A stretch of DNA of 34,135 bases, from contig JAOTSD010000041.1 in assembly GCA_030247555.1 (NCBI GenBank), positions 1 to 34,135 on the forward strand. Reading direction: 5' to 3'. The stretch comes from Siculibacillus sp. GTDB lineage: Bacteria > Pseudomonadota > Alphaproteobacteria > Rhizobiales > Ancalomicrobiaceae. Below the pieces are notes generated by a model. That model made no database searches. It was not told where the DNA came from and saw only the letters and a program-made list of their open reading frames with translations. Position numbers and translations under genes: made by a program. How positions within the stretch are numbered: the first letter of the stretch is position 1; each line of letters begins with the position of its first letter. Shown one piece after another: positions 1 through 8,236 of this stretch.

Positions 1-137
1 ACGTGACCGCCGCCTCGCTCGACGCGCCGGACGCCGTCGTCCCGGTGCGCAACATCTGGACCGGCTCCCGCCTCGCCTTCCTGCACGGCTTCGACGCCTC
101 GCTCCCCGATCACCTCGACGAGGGAACCGGGTCCTAG
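1..137 (+). CDS. GFA-family protein, C-terminal fragment
   Basis: The left edge cuts this gene; about 44 C-terminal codons remain, read in the frame starting at base 3 and ending with TAG at 135-137. The tail contains VRNIWTGSRLAF followed by a short acidic stretch with a Leu-Pro pair. This resembles the end of GFA (glutathione-dependent formaldehyde-activating, CENP-V-like) proteins, where an HIWT.S..W segment precedes a D.LP motif. These small zinc proteins hold their cysteine ligands further upstream, outside the window, so the activity cannot be judged. The gene is convergent with the ExoR-like gene. The family call rests on a short match only. Confidence 0.55.
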   Translation, partial: VTAASLDAPDAVVPVRNIWTGSRLAFLHGFDASLPDHLDEGTGS

Positions 138-176
138 GCCGTGGTCGGGCGCGGTGTCCCGGTGAGAAACGCGAGA

Positions 177-203
177 GGCCGGCGCGCCTCGCGGCGCCCG
201 GCC
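177..203. terminator. GC-rich hairpin between convergent genes
   Basis: GGCCGGCGC at 177-185 pairs with GCGCCCGGCC at 194-203, with one bulged C. It lies 40 bases after the stop of the GFA-family fragment and before the opposing ExoR-like gene. There is no T-run, so it could be a weak or Rho-assisted terminator, or only a chance GC-rich fold. Confidence 0.3.
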
Positions 204-248
204 CCACTTCGTCTCCGCATCACGCCACCGGCGGGATCACGATCGTCA

Positions 249-264
249 CTCGGCCCCGGCCGAG
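249..264 (-). terminator. Hairpin just after the ExoR-like gene
   Basis: CTCGGC at 249-254 and GCCGAG at 259-264 form a perfect short stem beginning eight bases beyond the stop codon of the ExoR-like gene on the minus strand. No T-tract follows. The position suggests a termination or 3'-end-protecting hairpin. Confidence 0.35.
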
Positions 265-271
265 GCGTGCG

Positions 272-1228
272 TCACTGATTGCCCGACTTGGCGATCCAGT
301 CCTGCGCCTGGGCGACGCCGAGGCGACGCTCCTGCTCGCTCGCCACCGAGAAGGCCTGCTCCTGCGCGTCGCGGATCCAGTCCTCGTTGGCGGCGTTGGC
401 GTTGGCTCGCGCCACGGTGAGCCACATCAGGCCCTGCGCCGGGCGGCGCGGCACGTCGTCGTCACCGGTGAAGAGCAACTGTCCGAGCAGCGCCTGAGCG
501 CCGACATGGCCCTTCTTCGCCGCCACGCGCAGCCAGCGCGCCGCCTGCTTCGGGTCGCGCTCCTTGGAGTCGGTGTCGAGATAGAGCCGGCCGAGATTGA
601 ACTGGGCGTCGGAGTCGCCGAAATACGAGGCGGCGTAGGTGTAGATCTCCCGCGCCTTCTGCACGTTCGGACGAACGGCCGTGTTGTCGATGCCCTTCAG
701 ATAGTAACCGCCCAGCGCCACGAAGGCCGAGGCGACGAAAGCCGACTGCGGGCTCGCCGGGCTGTCGTCGGCATGGTTGTTGGCGACCTGGTTGTAGAAG
801 TCGAAGGCCTTGGCGTCATTGACCGGCACGCCGTCGCCGGTCTGGTAGATGCGGCCGAGTTTCCACTGCGCGATCGGGTGGCCGTTCTCGGCGGCGCGGC
901 GCAACTGCTCGATCGCCCCCTTTCGGTCACCCTCGTAGTAGAGGCGCGTGCCGGCCCGGAAGGAGTCGCCGGCGTTCGCCGCATTGCCCGGAATCGCCGG
1001 ACCGACGAGCTTCGGCGAGATCCCCGGCGGCAGTTGCGACAGAACCGGAGCCGCCGGCGCCGGAATGGCGGTGGACGTGCCCGGCAGCGGCGCCAACGCC
1101 TGAATGGTCGGCGCGAGCGGCTCGTTCGGCACGCTCCGCGCGTTGGGGTCGAGCGCCGACGCGGCGCCGCCCGACACGGCGACGGCCGCCGTCAGCATGC
1201 CGAAACGAAGGAGCGTTCCAAACCACAT
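272..1228 (-). CDS. exoR: ExoR-like secreted Sel1-repeat protein
   Basis: This 318-residue protein begins MWFGTLLRFGMLTAAVAVSG, a signal peptide with probable cleavage after Ala-Ser-Ala near residue 26. A Pro/Ala-rich segment follows (about residues 30-85), then Sel1/TPR-like repeats. Visible repeat cores are AAENGHPIAQWKLGRIYQ, YAASYFGDSDAQFNLGRLYL and AAKKGHVGAQALLGQLLF. The repeat order, the GGYY..GI..T.VR segment and the C-terminal DAQEQAFS.A.E..RR match rhizobial ExoR as I remember it. ExoR is the periplasmic inhibitor of the ExoS(ChvG)-ChvI two-component system, which controls exopolysaccharide and flagella; those partners are not in this window. Known ExoR is about 268 residues, so the Pro/Ala linker accounts for the extra length. 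The ATG at 1228 was chosen because the signal peptide starts there; it has no strong ribosome-binding site. Longer upstream reading is Arg-rich and implausible. Confidence 0.75.
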   Translation of the reverse strand: MWFGTLLRFGMLTAAVAVSGGAASALDPNARSVPNEPLAPTIQALAPLPGTSTAIPAPAAPVLSQLPPGISPKLVGPAIPGNAANAGDSFRAGTRLYYEGDRKGAIEQLRRAAENGHPIAQWKLGRIYQTGDGVPVNDAKAFDFYNQVANNHADDSPASPQSAFVASAFVALGGYYLKGIDNTAVRPNVQKAREIYTYAASYFGDSDAQFNLGRLYLDTDSKERDPKQAARWLRVAAKKGHVGAQALLGQLLFTGDDDVPRRPAQGLMWLTVARANANAANEDWIRDAQEQAFSVASEQERRLGVAQAQDWIAKSGNQ

Positions 1229-1872
1229 GGCCGTTCTCGTCACAGGCCCGACCTCCCGTCGACGCGGCGCCCCTCGCCGCCGGCTCTCACCGACGGGGCA
1301 CGCGAAGAAGATCGTTCGGGCATCTCGTTCATGATCCGCCACCGCATCACGGGCGTCGGCCGATCCGGAGTTTTCCGCCTCACCTCGCGGACACGCGGGG
1401 CGAAGGCCTCTCGCATCGTGTGATAGGCGCGGTTTCCGGCGAAACTCGGGCCGGAAACGGGTCTTGTCTCGACGGTGCGCCGGTCGAAGCGGGGCATCGG
1501 CGCCATCACATCGCATCGCCGCACCGACGCCGTCGCGCCTTCGCGACCGAGCGGCCATTCGACACCGACGCCACGCCACACGAGACCCACCTTCGCGCTC
1601 CACGCTCTTTCCGGAGCCCACCCCGGACGATCGCACGCTGGGTCTCATTTGTGACCGGAAAGCGGCACGAGCCGTCTCCCGGAAGCTCGCGGAAATTCAT
1701 TGAAAATCGGTGTTGCAGTTTCGTCACGCACGCAACCGGTGCCGCGGCGGCGCACCATGGTGAACATGCGGTTCCCGCCGCCCCATCGGCGATTGTGGCG
1801 ACGCGGCACAATGTGGAAAATCGCAATCTACGGTCGCCGCCACGCGCCGCCGCCCGATTTTCTCCCCGAGAA
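1229..1872. other. Long gap between valS and the ExoR-like gene
   Basis: About 640 bases without a credible gene; the open frames here are Arg/Pro/Ala-rich shadows without ribosome-binding sites. It presumably holds the minus-strand promoter and leader of the ExoR-like gene. Two details stand out. A less GC-rich patch lies around 1690-1740. An inverted repeat, ATTGTG (1792-1797) and CACAAT (1807-1812) around nine bases, could be a regulator site. I see no convincing -35/-10 pair or structured RNA. Confidence 0.4.
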
Positions 1873-1896
1873 GGGCGAAAGCCGGAGCTTTCGCCC
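1873..1896 (-). terminator. Terminator hairpin of valS
   Basis: GGGCGAAAGC (1873-1882) and GCTTTCGCCC (1887-1896) form a perfect 10-bp stem with a four-base loop, 34 bases beyond the valS stop on the minus strand. The bases after the stem read TTCTC, a poor T-run, but the stem strength and position fit an intrinsic terminator. Confidence 0.65.
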
Positions 1897-1930
1897 CGGC
1901 CTTCGTGAACCCTCGAGGATCCCGCATCCC

Positions 1931-4723
1931 TCACGCCAGGCGAGTCAACGCCTCTTCGACCTTGGCGCGGCGGGCGACGTATTCCTCGCGCTTCTCGCGG
2001 TTCTCCTCCACCACCTCTTCCTTGGCCTTGGCCATGAACTGCGGGTTGGAGAACATCTTGTCGATGCGGCCGATCTCGGAGAGGAGCTTCTCGACCTCCT
2101 TCTCCAGCCGCTTGCGCTCGGCGGCGACGTCGATGACGCCCTCGAGCGGCAGGCACATGGTGGCCTCGCCGACCACGATCTGGGCCGAGGCCGCGGGCGT
2201 CGCCTCGGCGAGGGAGATCTCCGAGATGCGGGCGAGCCTGAGGATCGCCGACGAATGCGTGGCGAGCCAGTCGCGCGTCGTCGGCGACGCGCCGACGACG
2301 ACGAGCGGGATCTGTGCACCCGCCGGCACGTTCATCTCCGAGCGCACCGAGCGGATCTCGGTGATGAGACCGACCAGCCAATCGATCTCGTCGGCCGCCG
2401 CGTCGTGGGTGACGCCCTTGCCCGGCCATTCGGTGAGGACGAGCAGGTTCGAGCGACGCAGGCCCGCCTCCTCGGCGGTCTTCGCCCAGAGCTCCTCGGT
2501 GATGAAGGGCATGAACGGGTGCAGGAGCTTGAGGATCTCGTCGAGGACGTGGGCGCAGGTCGCCCGCGTCTCGTCCTTCAGCGCCTGATCGGTGCCGGCG
2601 AAGATCGGCTTGGCCAGCTCGAGATACCAGTCGCAGAACGAGTTCCACACGAAGCGATAAGCGCTCGCTGCCGCATCGTTGAAGCGATAGGCCTCGAGCG
2701 CGCTCGTGACGCCTTCGACGGCGCGGGCGAGTTCGGTCGCGATCCAGCGGTTCAACGTCCCCTTCGCCGCCGCCGGCTCGAAGTCGGAGACGCAGACGCA
2801 GCCGTTCATCTCGGCGAAGCGGGCGGCGTTCCACAGCTTGGTGGCGAAGTTGCGATAGCCGGCGACCCGCGCCTTGGCGAGCTTGATGTCGCGGCCCTGC
2901 GCCGCCATCGCGGCGAGCGTGAAGCGCAGCGCATCGGCGCCGAACTCGTCGATGAGGTCGAGCGGGTCGATGACGTTGCCCTTCGACTTCGACATCTTCT
3001 GCCCCTTCTCGTCACGAACGAGGGCGTGGATGTAGACGTCGTGGAAGGGAATGACCGGGGCGCCCGCCTCGTCCTTCATGAAGTGCATGCCCATCATCAT
3101 CATCCGGGCGACCCAGAAGAAGATGATGTCGAAGCCGGTGACCAGCACCGAGGTCGGGTAGTAGCGCGCGAGCTCCGGCGTCGCGTCGGGCCAGCCGAGC
3201 GTCGAGAACGGCCACAGGGCGGACGAGAACCAGGTGTCGAGCACGTCCTCGTCGCGGGTCAGCGGTTCCGGCTTCCCGTAATGCTTCGCCGCCATCTCCG
3301 AGGCCTCGGCCTCGTCGTGGGCGACGAAGACGGCGCCGTCCGGTCCGTACCACGCCGGGATCTGGTGGCCCCACCACAGTTGACGCGACACGCACCAGGG
3401 CTGGATGTTCTCCATCCACTGGTAGTAGGTGTTCTCCCAATTCTTCGGCACGAAGGCCGTGCGCCCGTCGCGCACCGCGGCGATCGCCGGCTGCGCCAGC
3501 GTCTTGGCGTCGACGTACCACTGGTCGGTGAGGAAGGGCTCGATCACCACGTGGCTGCGGTCACCGTGCGGCACCGTGTGGGTGTTCGGTTCGATCTTGT
3601 CGAGAAGACCGCGCCGCGCCATCGCCTCGACCACCAGCTTGCGCGCCGCGTCGCGATCCTTGCCGTGGAGCAGCGCCTCGAGCACGTCCGGGGCGAAGGT
3701 GTAGGCGACCGGGGTCGGCGCCTCCTCGCCCTCGGCCGCCGCCGGCGCGCCGGAGAGATCCTGCCCGTGACCGACGTCGGCCCAGAAGGCCTCGTTGCCG
3801 GTGAGCGCGATGTGCGCCTTGCGGTCGAGCACGTTGATCATCGCCAGACCGTGGCGCTTGCCGACCTCGAAGTCGTTGAAGTCGTGCGCCGGGGTGATCT
3901 TCACCGCGCCGGTGCCCTTCTCCGGGTCGGAATACTCGTCGGCGACGATCGGGATGCGCCGGCCGACCAGCGGCAGGATGACGAACTTGCCGACAAGGTC
4001 GGTGTAGCGCTCGTCCTCCGGATGGACGGCGACCGCGGTGTCGCCGAGCATCGTCTCCGGACGGGTGGTCGCCACGGTGACGAAGCGCCCCGGCTCGCCC
4101 TCGACCGGATACTTGAAGTGCCAATAGTGACCCTTGACCTCGACCTGCATCACCTCGAGGTCGGAGATGGCGGTCTCGAAGTGCGGATCCCAGTTGACCA
4201 GCCGCTTGTCGCGATAGATCAGCCCATCGCGGTGCAGCTCGACGAATACCTTGAGGACGGCGCGCGACAGGCCTTCGTCCATGGTGAAGCGCTCGCGCGA
4301 CCAGTCGCAGGAGGCGCCGAGGCGCTTCAGCTGGTTGACGATGGTGCCGCCCGATTCGGCCTTCCACGCCCAGACCTTCTCGAGGAACTTCTCGCGGCCG
4401 ATGTCGCGGCGGCCCGGCTCCTGACGCTGCACCATCTGCCGCTCGACCACCATCTGGGTGGCGATGCCCGCATGATCGGTACCCGGCTGCCACAGCACGT
4501 CCTTGCCGCGCATCCGTTCGAACCGCACCAGCACGTCCTGCAGCGTGTTGTTGAGCGCATGGCCCATGTGCAGCGAGCCGGTGACGTTGGGCGGCGGGAT
4601 GACGATGGCGTAAGGGGCGGCGCCCGGCTTCGCGCCGGCGCCGGCGGCGAAAGCCTTCGCCTCGTCCCAAGCGGCGGAGATGCGTGGTTCGACCGCGGCG
4701 GCCTCGTAGGTTTTCTCGAGCAT
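1931..4723 (-). CDS. valS: Valyl-tRNA synthetase
   Basis: This 930-residue class I aminoacyl-tRNA synthetase charges tRNA-Val in the cytoplasm. The HIGH motif appears as HMGH at residues 52-55 after PPPNVTGSL, and KMSKS is at 576-580. The editing (CP1) domain lies between them and contains TTRPETMLGDTAVAVHP. The anticodon-binding domain follows, and the last ~65 residues are a charged coiled coil (ERKRLEKEVEKLLSEIGRI), the tRNA-binding arm of bacterial ValRS. The start at 4723 gives MLEKTYEAAAVEPRI, the usual N-terminus of rhizobial ValRS. An in-frame ATG at 4744 would add only seven residues, and neither ATG has a clear ribosome-binding site. The neighbour upstream is popZ, 208 bases away, on the same strand. 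Nothing is missing. Confidence 0.97.
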   Translation of the reverse strand: MLEKTYEAAAVEPRISAAWDEAKAFAAGAGAKPGAAPYAIVIPPPNVTGSLHMGHALNNTLQDVLVRFERMRGKDVLWQPGTDHAGIATQMVVERQMVQRQEPGRRDIGREKFLEKVWAWKAESGGTIVNQLKRLGASCDWSRERFTMDEGLSRAVLKVFVELHRDGLIYRDKRLVNWDPHFETAISDLEVMQVEVKGHYWHFKYPVEGEPGRFVTVATTRPETMLGDTAVAVHPEDERYTDLVGKFVILPLVGRRIPIVADEYSDPEKGTGAVKITPAHDFNDFEVGKRHGLAMINVLDRKAHIALTGNEAFWADVGHGQDLSGAPAAAEGEEAPTPVAYTFAPDVLEALLHGKDRDAARKLVVEAMARRGLLDKIEPNTHTVPHGDRSHVVIEPFLTDQWYVDAKTLAQPAIAAVRDGRTAFVPKNWENTYYQWMENIQPWCVSRQLWWGHQIPAWYGPDGAVFVAHDEAEASEMAAKHYGKPEPLTRDEDVLDTWFSSALWPFSTLGWPDATPELARYYPTSVLVTGFDIIFFWVARMMMMGMHFMKDEAGAPVIPFHDVYIHALVRDEKGQKMSKSKGNVIDPLDLIDEFGADALRFTLAAMAAQGRDIKLAKARVAGYRNFATKLWNAARFAEMNGCVCVSDFEPAAAKGTLNRWIATELARAVEGVTSALEAYRFNDAAASAYRFVWNSFCDWYLELAKPIFAGTDQALKDETRATCAHVLDEILKLLHPFMPFITEELWAKTAEEAGLRRSNLLVLTEWPGKGVTHDAAADEIDWLVGLITEIRSVRSEMNVPAGAQIPLVVVGASPTTRDWLATHSSAILRLARISEISLAEATPAASAQIVVGEATMCLPLEGVIDVAAERKRLEKEVEKLLSEIGRIDKMFSNPQFMAKAKEEVVEENREKREEYVARRAKVEEALTRLA

Positions 4724-4931
4724 GACGGTTCCGGAATGCTTCATCGGGCGGGAGGGACGACGATCCGGCGCCGCGCGGGCACCACGGCGGCCGTCGTCCG
4801 CAGTCGCCCGATAAGCCTCGAGCAGACGGGCGAAGTCAACCTTCGCCGCCGAATTCCGGCCGCGCGTGGCACGCGGGAAACGCCGCCGCATCCGCCGCGG
4901 CGGGTGCACCCATCGTCTGGTGAACGGCGCT

Positions 4932-5621
4932 TCAGCGACCGCGGGTGACGCGCTCGATCTCGGCCTTGACCAGCCGTTCGACCATCGGCGGCAGGTTCTG
5001 GTCGAGCCACGCCTTGAGCATCGGCCGCAGCATGTCCTGAACGAGGTCCTCGAGAGTGCGGGCGTTGCGATTGAGCACGGTCAGAGCGAGATCGTTGAAG
5101 GCCGAGGCGACGAGCCCTTCGGTCGACTGCGACAGGAGCGGGGCGGCCTCCGCCACCTCGACCGACGGCGGTTCGGCCGGGCGTGCCACCACCCGCGCCG
5201 GTTCGATCCGCGGCGGCGGAGGCGGCGGGGGCGGCGGCGGCTCCGGTTCCGGTTCCGGTTCGCGGACGAAGGCCGCGAAGTCCTCGAACTTCGGCGCGGG
5301 CTCCGGTTCGGGTTCCGGTTCGGGCTCGTCGGCGATGTCTTCGAAGGTGACGTCGGTCGCCTCGCCGAACCCTTCCACCAGCGGCGGATCGTTCGCCCCG
5401 ACTTCTTCGGTCAGTTCGAGCACGTCGTCTTCCTCGTCGTCCGGCATGCCGTCGCCGGCGGACGAGAAGAGCTTGTCGAGATCGTCTTCGGAAATGCTCT
5501 CGTCACCGGCGGGCGCCTTCGCCACCGCTCCCTTGGGAGCGGTTTCCTCGTCCGCGATGATCTTGCGGATCGAGGCCAGGATCTCCTCCATCGAGGGTTC
5601 CTGAGCTTGCGCCTTGGCCAT
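4932..5621 (-). CDS. popZ: PopZ-type polar organizing protein (DUF2497)
   Basis: This 229-residue protein has the three-part PopZ layout. The N-terminal helix (residues ~9-26) contains PSMEEILASIRKIIADEE. A long acidic and proline-rich linker holds two stretches of alternating Glu-Pro and a run of ten prolines. The C-terminal ~60 residues form the helical oligomerization region (FNDLALTVLNRNARTLEDL ... MLRPMLKAWLDQNLPPMVE). In Caulobacter, PopZ forms a matrix at the cell pole that anchors the ParB-parS centromere and recruits cell-cycle regulators; in rhizobia it marks the growing pole. The ATG at 5621 was chosen because GGAGGAAG lies just upstream; an earlier in-frame start would add 13 unlikely residues. 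It sits between tolC and valS, and a strong hairpin lies in its leader. Confidence 0.93.
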   Translation of the reverse strand: MAKAQAQEPSMEEILASIRKIIADEETAPKGAVAKAPAGDESISEDDLDKLFSSAGDGMPDDEEDDVLELTEEVGANDPPLVEGFGEATDVTFEDIADEPEPEPEPEPAPKFEDFAAFVREPEPEPEPPPPPPPPPPRIEPARVVARPAEPPSVEVAEAAPLLSQSTEGLVASAFNDLALTVLNRNARTLEDLVQDMLRPMLKAWLDQNLPPMVERLVKAEIERVTRGR

Positions 5622-5652
5622 GACTTCCTCCGCCCACGCCCGGGGGCGCCAC

Positions 5653-5679
5653 GTCCCCATCCCTCCAAGGGATGGGGAC
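5653..5679. repeat. Perfect palindromic hairpin in the popZ leader
   Basis: GTCCCCATCCC (5653-5663) and GGGATGGGGAC (5669-5679) form a perfect 11-bp stem around TCCAA. Outer G and C runs (5642-5646 and 5680-5685) could extend it across an internal loop. It lies about 100 bases after the tolC stop and 32 bases before the popZ start on the minus strand. It may end tolC transcripts, control the popZ leader, or be a copy of a dispersed intergenic palindrome. There is no T-run. Confidence 0.6.
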
Positions 5680-5781
5680 CCCCCCGTGACACGGATACTA
5701 TAGATGGGAAGTCGTCGCCCGAAAACGCGCCGAACTCATCCCGGTCGAGTTATCCCCGACGACGAACGCGCGTCCGGCCGA

Positions 5782-7167
5782 TCAGCGACCGTCGGGCGTG
5801 CGCAGGCCGATCCACTTGTCCTTCACCGCGTCGTAGTGCGCGGTCGGATCGTAGCTCGTCACCTTGAGGCGCAGATGGTCGGCGTCGAGCCGTCCGATCG
5901 CCGCCGCCAGCTGGAACGAGCCGACGATGCGGGAACGTTCGGCGTTGACCAGATTGGACTGCGCCGTGATCAGCGAGGTCTGCTGGTTCAACACGTCGAG
6001 CGTCGTGCGTTGGCCGACACGCTGCTCCTCGATGACTCCGTTCAGCGCGAGTCGGGTCGCTTCGACCTGGGCCCGGTAGGCGGCGATCGAGGCGTTGGCC
6101 GCCTGCAGCATCCCCCAGGCGGAGACGACGTTGTAGCGGACGGTGTCGCGCGCCAGATCGACCTGGATCTTGGCGGCGCCGAGCTGTTCCTTGGCCTGCC
6201 GGATCTTGGCGTATTCGCCGCCACCCTGGTAGAGCGGCACGGTCAACTGCAGGCTGACGCGGGCATCGTTCATCGTCTTGTAGGACGACGAATCCCAGTT
6301 GCGCCCGGCCGAGCCCTGGAGGCCGAGCTGCGGCAGTAGTGCCCCCTCGAGCATCTTCACGTTGTGGGTGGCGACGTCGACGTTGTGGAGGCCGGCGAGC
6401 ACCGACGGGTTCTCCGACTGCGACGCCTGCGCCGCCGCTTCCATCGACTTCGGCATCAGCCGGTCGACGGCGTCGGCGCCGGTGAGCTTGCCCGGATCCT
6501 TGCCGACCGCCTGGCGGAACTCGGCGCGCGAGGCGTTGAGCTGGGCACGGGCGGCGTTGAGTTGCGAGATGGCGAGCTGATAGGTGGCGGTCGCTTGAGC
6601 GACGTCGGTCTGGGTCCCCTCGCCCACCCCGAAGCGATCCTTGGCGGCGCGGACCTGCTCGGTCAGGAACTTGACGTTGCTCTCCTGTAACCCGACCAGT
6701 GCCGTGTCGCGAATGACGTCCATGAAGGCGGTGGCCGCGGCGAGCAGAACCTGCTGCTCGGCGGTGCGCAGGAGTTCGCGCTGCGCCCGCACGGCCGCCT
6801 CGGCCTGCGCCTTGCCGGCCTCGATCGACCCGCCCGCATAGAGCGGCTGGACCAGCGTGATGCCGATGGCGCCGGGTCGGGTGTCGTAGCTCCGCGCCAG
6901 CCCGCCCTGCGAATTGCGCAGGGTGATCTCGGTTTCGGCGAAGCCGTAGCTCGCCGAACCGTTCAGCTTCGGGCGCCCGGCCGAGGCCGCGATGCCGATC
7001 CCCTCGTCCGCCGCCCGGGTCGAGGCCCGTGCCGCGTTGAGTTGGGGATGGTTGTTGTAGGCGAGCGCCAGCGCCTCGCTCAGAGATTGCGCCCCGGCGG
7101 TCACGACCGACCCGGCGAAAACGACCGATCCGACCAGACCGACGATGGCCCCACGACGAAACTTCAC
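5782..7167 (-). CDS. tolC: TolC-family outer-membrane channel protein
   Basis: This 461-residue protein has a signal peptide (MKFRRGAIVGLVGSVVFAGS, cleavage near Ala-Gln-Ala at ~25-27). The TolC/OEP pattern follows: SLSEALALAYNNHPQLNAAR at the mature N-terminus and two structural repeats rich in long Ala/Gln helices. Typical OEP segments include VAQATATYQLAISQLNAARA, LQLTVPLYQGG and LNQQTSLITAQSNLVNAER. The protein would trimerize into an outer-membrane beta-barrel with a periplasmic helical tunnel and serve type I secretion or multidrug efflux. A GAGGAGTG ribosome-binding site lies upstream of the ATG at 7167. No inner-membrane pump is adjacent; the nearest candidate partner is the tripartite ABC unit starting at 9261 on the other strand, but pairing is only an inference. 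TolC of rhizobia is about the same length. Confidence 0.93.
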   Translation of the reverse strand: MKFRRGAIVGLVGSVVFAGSVVTAGAQSLSEALALAYNNHPQLNAARASTRAADEGIGIAASAGRPKLNGSASYGFAETEITLRNSQGGLARSYDTRPGAIGITLVQPLYAGGSIEAGKAQAEAAVRAQRELLRTAEQQVLLAAATAFMDVIRDTALVGLQESNVKFLTEQVRAAKDRFGVGEGTQTDVAQATATYQLAISQLNAARAQLNASRAEFRQAVGKDPGKLTGADAVDRLMPKSMEAAAQASQSENPSVLAGLHNVDVATHNVKMLEGALLPQLGLQGSAGRNWDSSSYKTMNDARVSLQLTVPLYQGGGEYAKIRQAKEQLGAAKIQVDLARDTVRYNVVSAWGMLQAANASIAAYRAQVEATRLALNGVIEEQRVGQRTTLDVLNQQTSLITAQSNLVNAERSRIVGSFQLAAAIGRLDADHLRLKVTSYDPTAHYDAVKDKWIGLRTPDGR

Positions 7168-7224
7168 GACGACACTCCTCGTTCCGATCCACGAATCGAC
7201 GGCGCGCTCTCATCGCCGACCGCG

Positions 7225-7265
7225 AGCGAACACCCTAACGAACAGTTAAATGGGCGAATTGGCAA
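7225..7265 (-). promoter_or_regulatory. Candidate tolC promoter or operator region
   Basis: This is the only A/T-rich stretch between the methyltransferase gene and tolC. On the minus strand it reads TTGCCAATTCGCCC and then TTTAACTGTTCGTTAGGG. TTGCCA is a fair -35, but no good -10 sits 17 bases on. TAAC (7234-7237) and GTTA (7243-7246) form a small inverted repeat around five bases, which could be a TetR-type half-site pair. The assignment is weak. Confidence 0.25.
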
Positions 7266-7395
7266 ATCGTCGGAGGTCACGGACGCGTGCGCGGCGGCGA
7301 TTCCGACGGTCCTGCGGCATGACGGCAACAGCCCCGCCGTCCCGCCGATCGACCGGCGCCTCACGTGGCACTTGGCTCTTCGCGGCGGAAATGCG

Positions 7396-7425
7396 AACGC
7401 CCGCGACGGAGCCGCCACGGGCGTT
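7396..7425 (-). terminator. Hairpin after the isoaspartate methyltransferase gene
   Basis: AACGCCCG (7396-7403) and CGGGCGTT (7418-7425) form a perfect 8-bp stem with a 14-base loop, 34 bases beyond the methyltransferase stop on the minus strand. The next minus-strand bases are CGCATTTCC. It is a plausible terminator separating this gene from tolC. Confidence 0.45.
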
Positions 7426-7458
7426 GCGGAATGTCACGGCGGGATCGTCCGCCGGGCC

Positions 7459-8103
7459 TCACAGCGCAAATTCATGCACTCGTGCGAAGCCGGGAAGCGG
7501 CATGGCCGGCAGATTGAAGGCGACCCGCGACGAAACGTTGCCGCTCGCCTTCACCGTCACCACCGCGCGACCGGTCTGACCGGTCCCCTCCACCGCGATG
7601 ATCCGCCCGCCCTCGACGACCTGAGCCAGAAACGTGTCGGGCATCGTCTCGATCGAGCCGTCGAAGATCACGAGATCGTAGGGCCCCTTCGCCGCGCAAC
7701 CCGCACCGAGCGCGCCGCGCGCCACGGTGACGTCCCGCCCGGCGAGCGAGGCTTCGGCCATCGCCGCGAGATCTGCGGCGTCCTCGAGCATGACGACCGA
7801 AGCGCCGAGTTCGGCGACGATCGCGGCCGAATAGCCGGTGGTGCCACCGACGATCAGCACCTTCTCGCCCGGCTGCGGCGCGGCGAGCTGGATCAGTTTG
7901 GCCAGCGGCGCCGGTTGCATGACGAAGCGGCCGGGCGCGACCTGCACGTGGCGATCGATGTAGGCGAGCGCCCGCATCTCCTCCGGCACGAAGGCCTCGC
8001 GACCGACCGTCCCGAAGGCGTCGATCACGGCGTGATCGGTGACGTCGACGGTGCGGATCTGATTGTCCACCATCGTCTTGCGCTGACTGGCGAAATCGCT
8101 CAT
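7459..8103 (-). CDS. pcm: Protein-L-isoaspartate O-methyltransferase
   Basis: This 214-residue cytoplasmic SAM-dependent methyltransferase carries the PCMT features. The N-terminal segment (RKTMVDNQIRTVDVTDHAVI, residues ~8-27) and REAFVPEEMRALAY precede the glycine-rich SAM motif VLIVGGTTGYSAAIVA, followed by YDLVIFDGS. The family methylates L-isoaspartyl residues in aged proteins so that they revert to aspartate. Alphaproteobacterial members of this shape are commonly annotated so, but some may have other substrates. The ATG at 8103 has a GCGGGGGAG ribosome-binding site. It precedes tolC on the same strand, as in many Rhizobiales genomes as I recall. Confidence 0.88.
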   Translation of the reverse strand: MSDFASQRKTMVDNQIRTVDVTDHAVIDAFGTVGREAFVPEEMRALAYIDRHVQVAPGRFVMQPAPLAKLIQLAAPQPGEKVLIVGGTTGYSAAIVAELGASVVMLEDAADLAAMAEASLAGRDVTVARGALGAGCAAKGPYDLVIFDGSIETMPDTFLAQVVEGGRIIAVEGTGQTGRAVVTVKASGNVSSRVAFNLPAMPLPGFARVHEFAL

Positions 8104-8136
8104 CCGCTCCCCCGCTCTCGCTGGCCCGAGGTTCAT

Positions 8137-8157
8137 CCGACGGCTCTCGTCCGTCGG
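8137..8157 (-). terminator. Hairpin between the CBS gene and pcm
   Basis: CCGACGG (8137-8143) and CCGTCGG (8151-8157) form a perfect 7-bp stem with a seven-base loop, about 80 bases after the CBS-gene stop and 34 bases before the pcm start on the minus strand. It may be a terminator or part of the pcm leader; no T-run follows. Confidence 0.35.
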
Positions 8158-8236
8158 CGCTTCAATAGCCCCGGCGCAGTGGCGAGACAATAGGCCGGAT
8201 GGCCGATCGCCGCGGAAACCGCGACCGAAAGTCGCT

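Noticed and set aside
1700-4948. A 1082-codon open frame on the plus strand opposite valS
   Set aside because: It is the antisense shadow of a GC-rich synthetase gene: it is rich in Arg, Gly, Asp and His, has no family motif and no ribosome-binding site, whereas valS on the minus strand is complete.
5240-5328. Hexameric CCGGTT-type repeats in popZ considered as phase-variable DNA
   Set aside because: They are degenerate, encode the Glu-Pro linker typical of PopZ, and are multiples of three, so they cannot switch the gene on and off.
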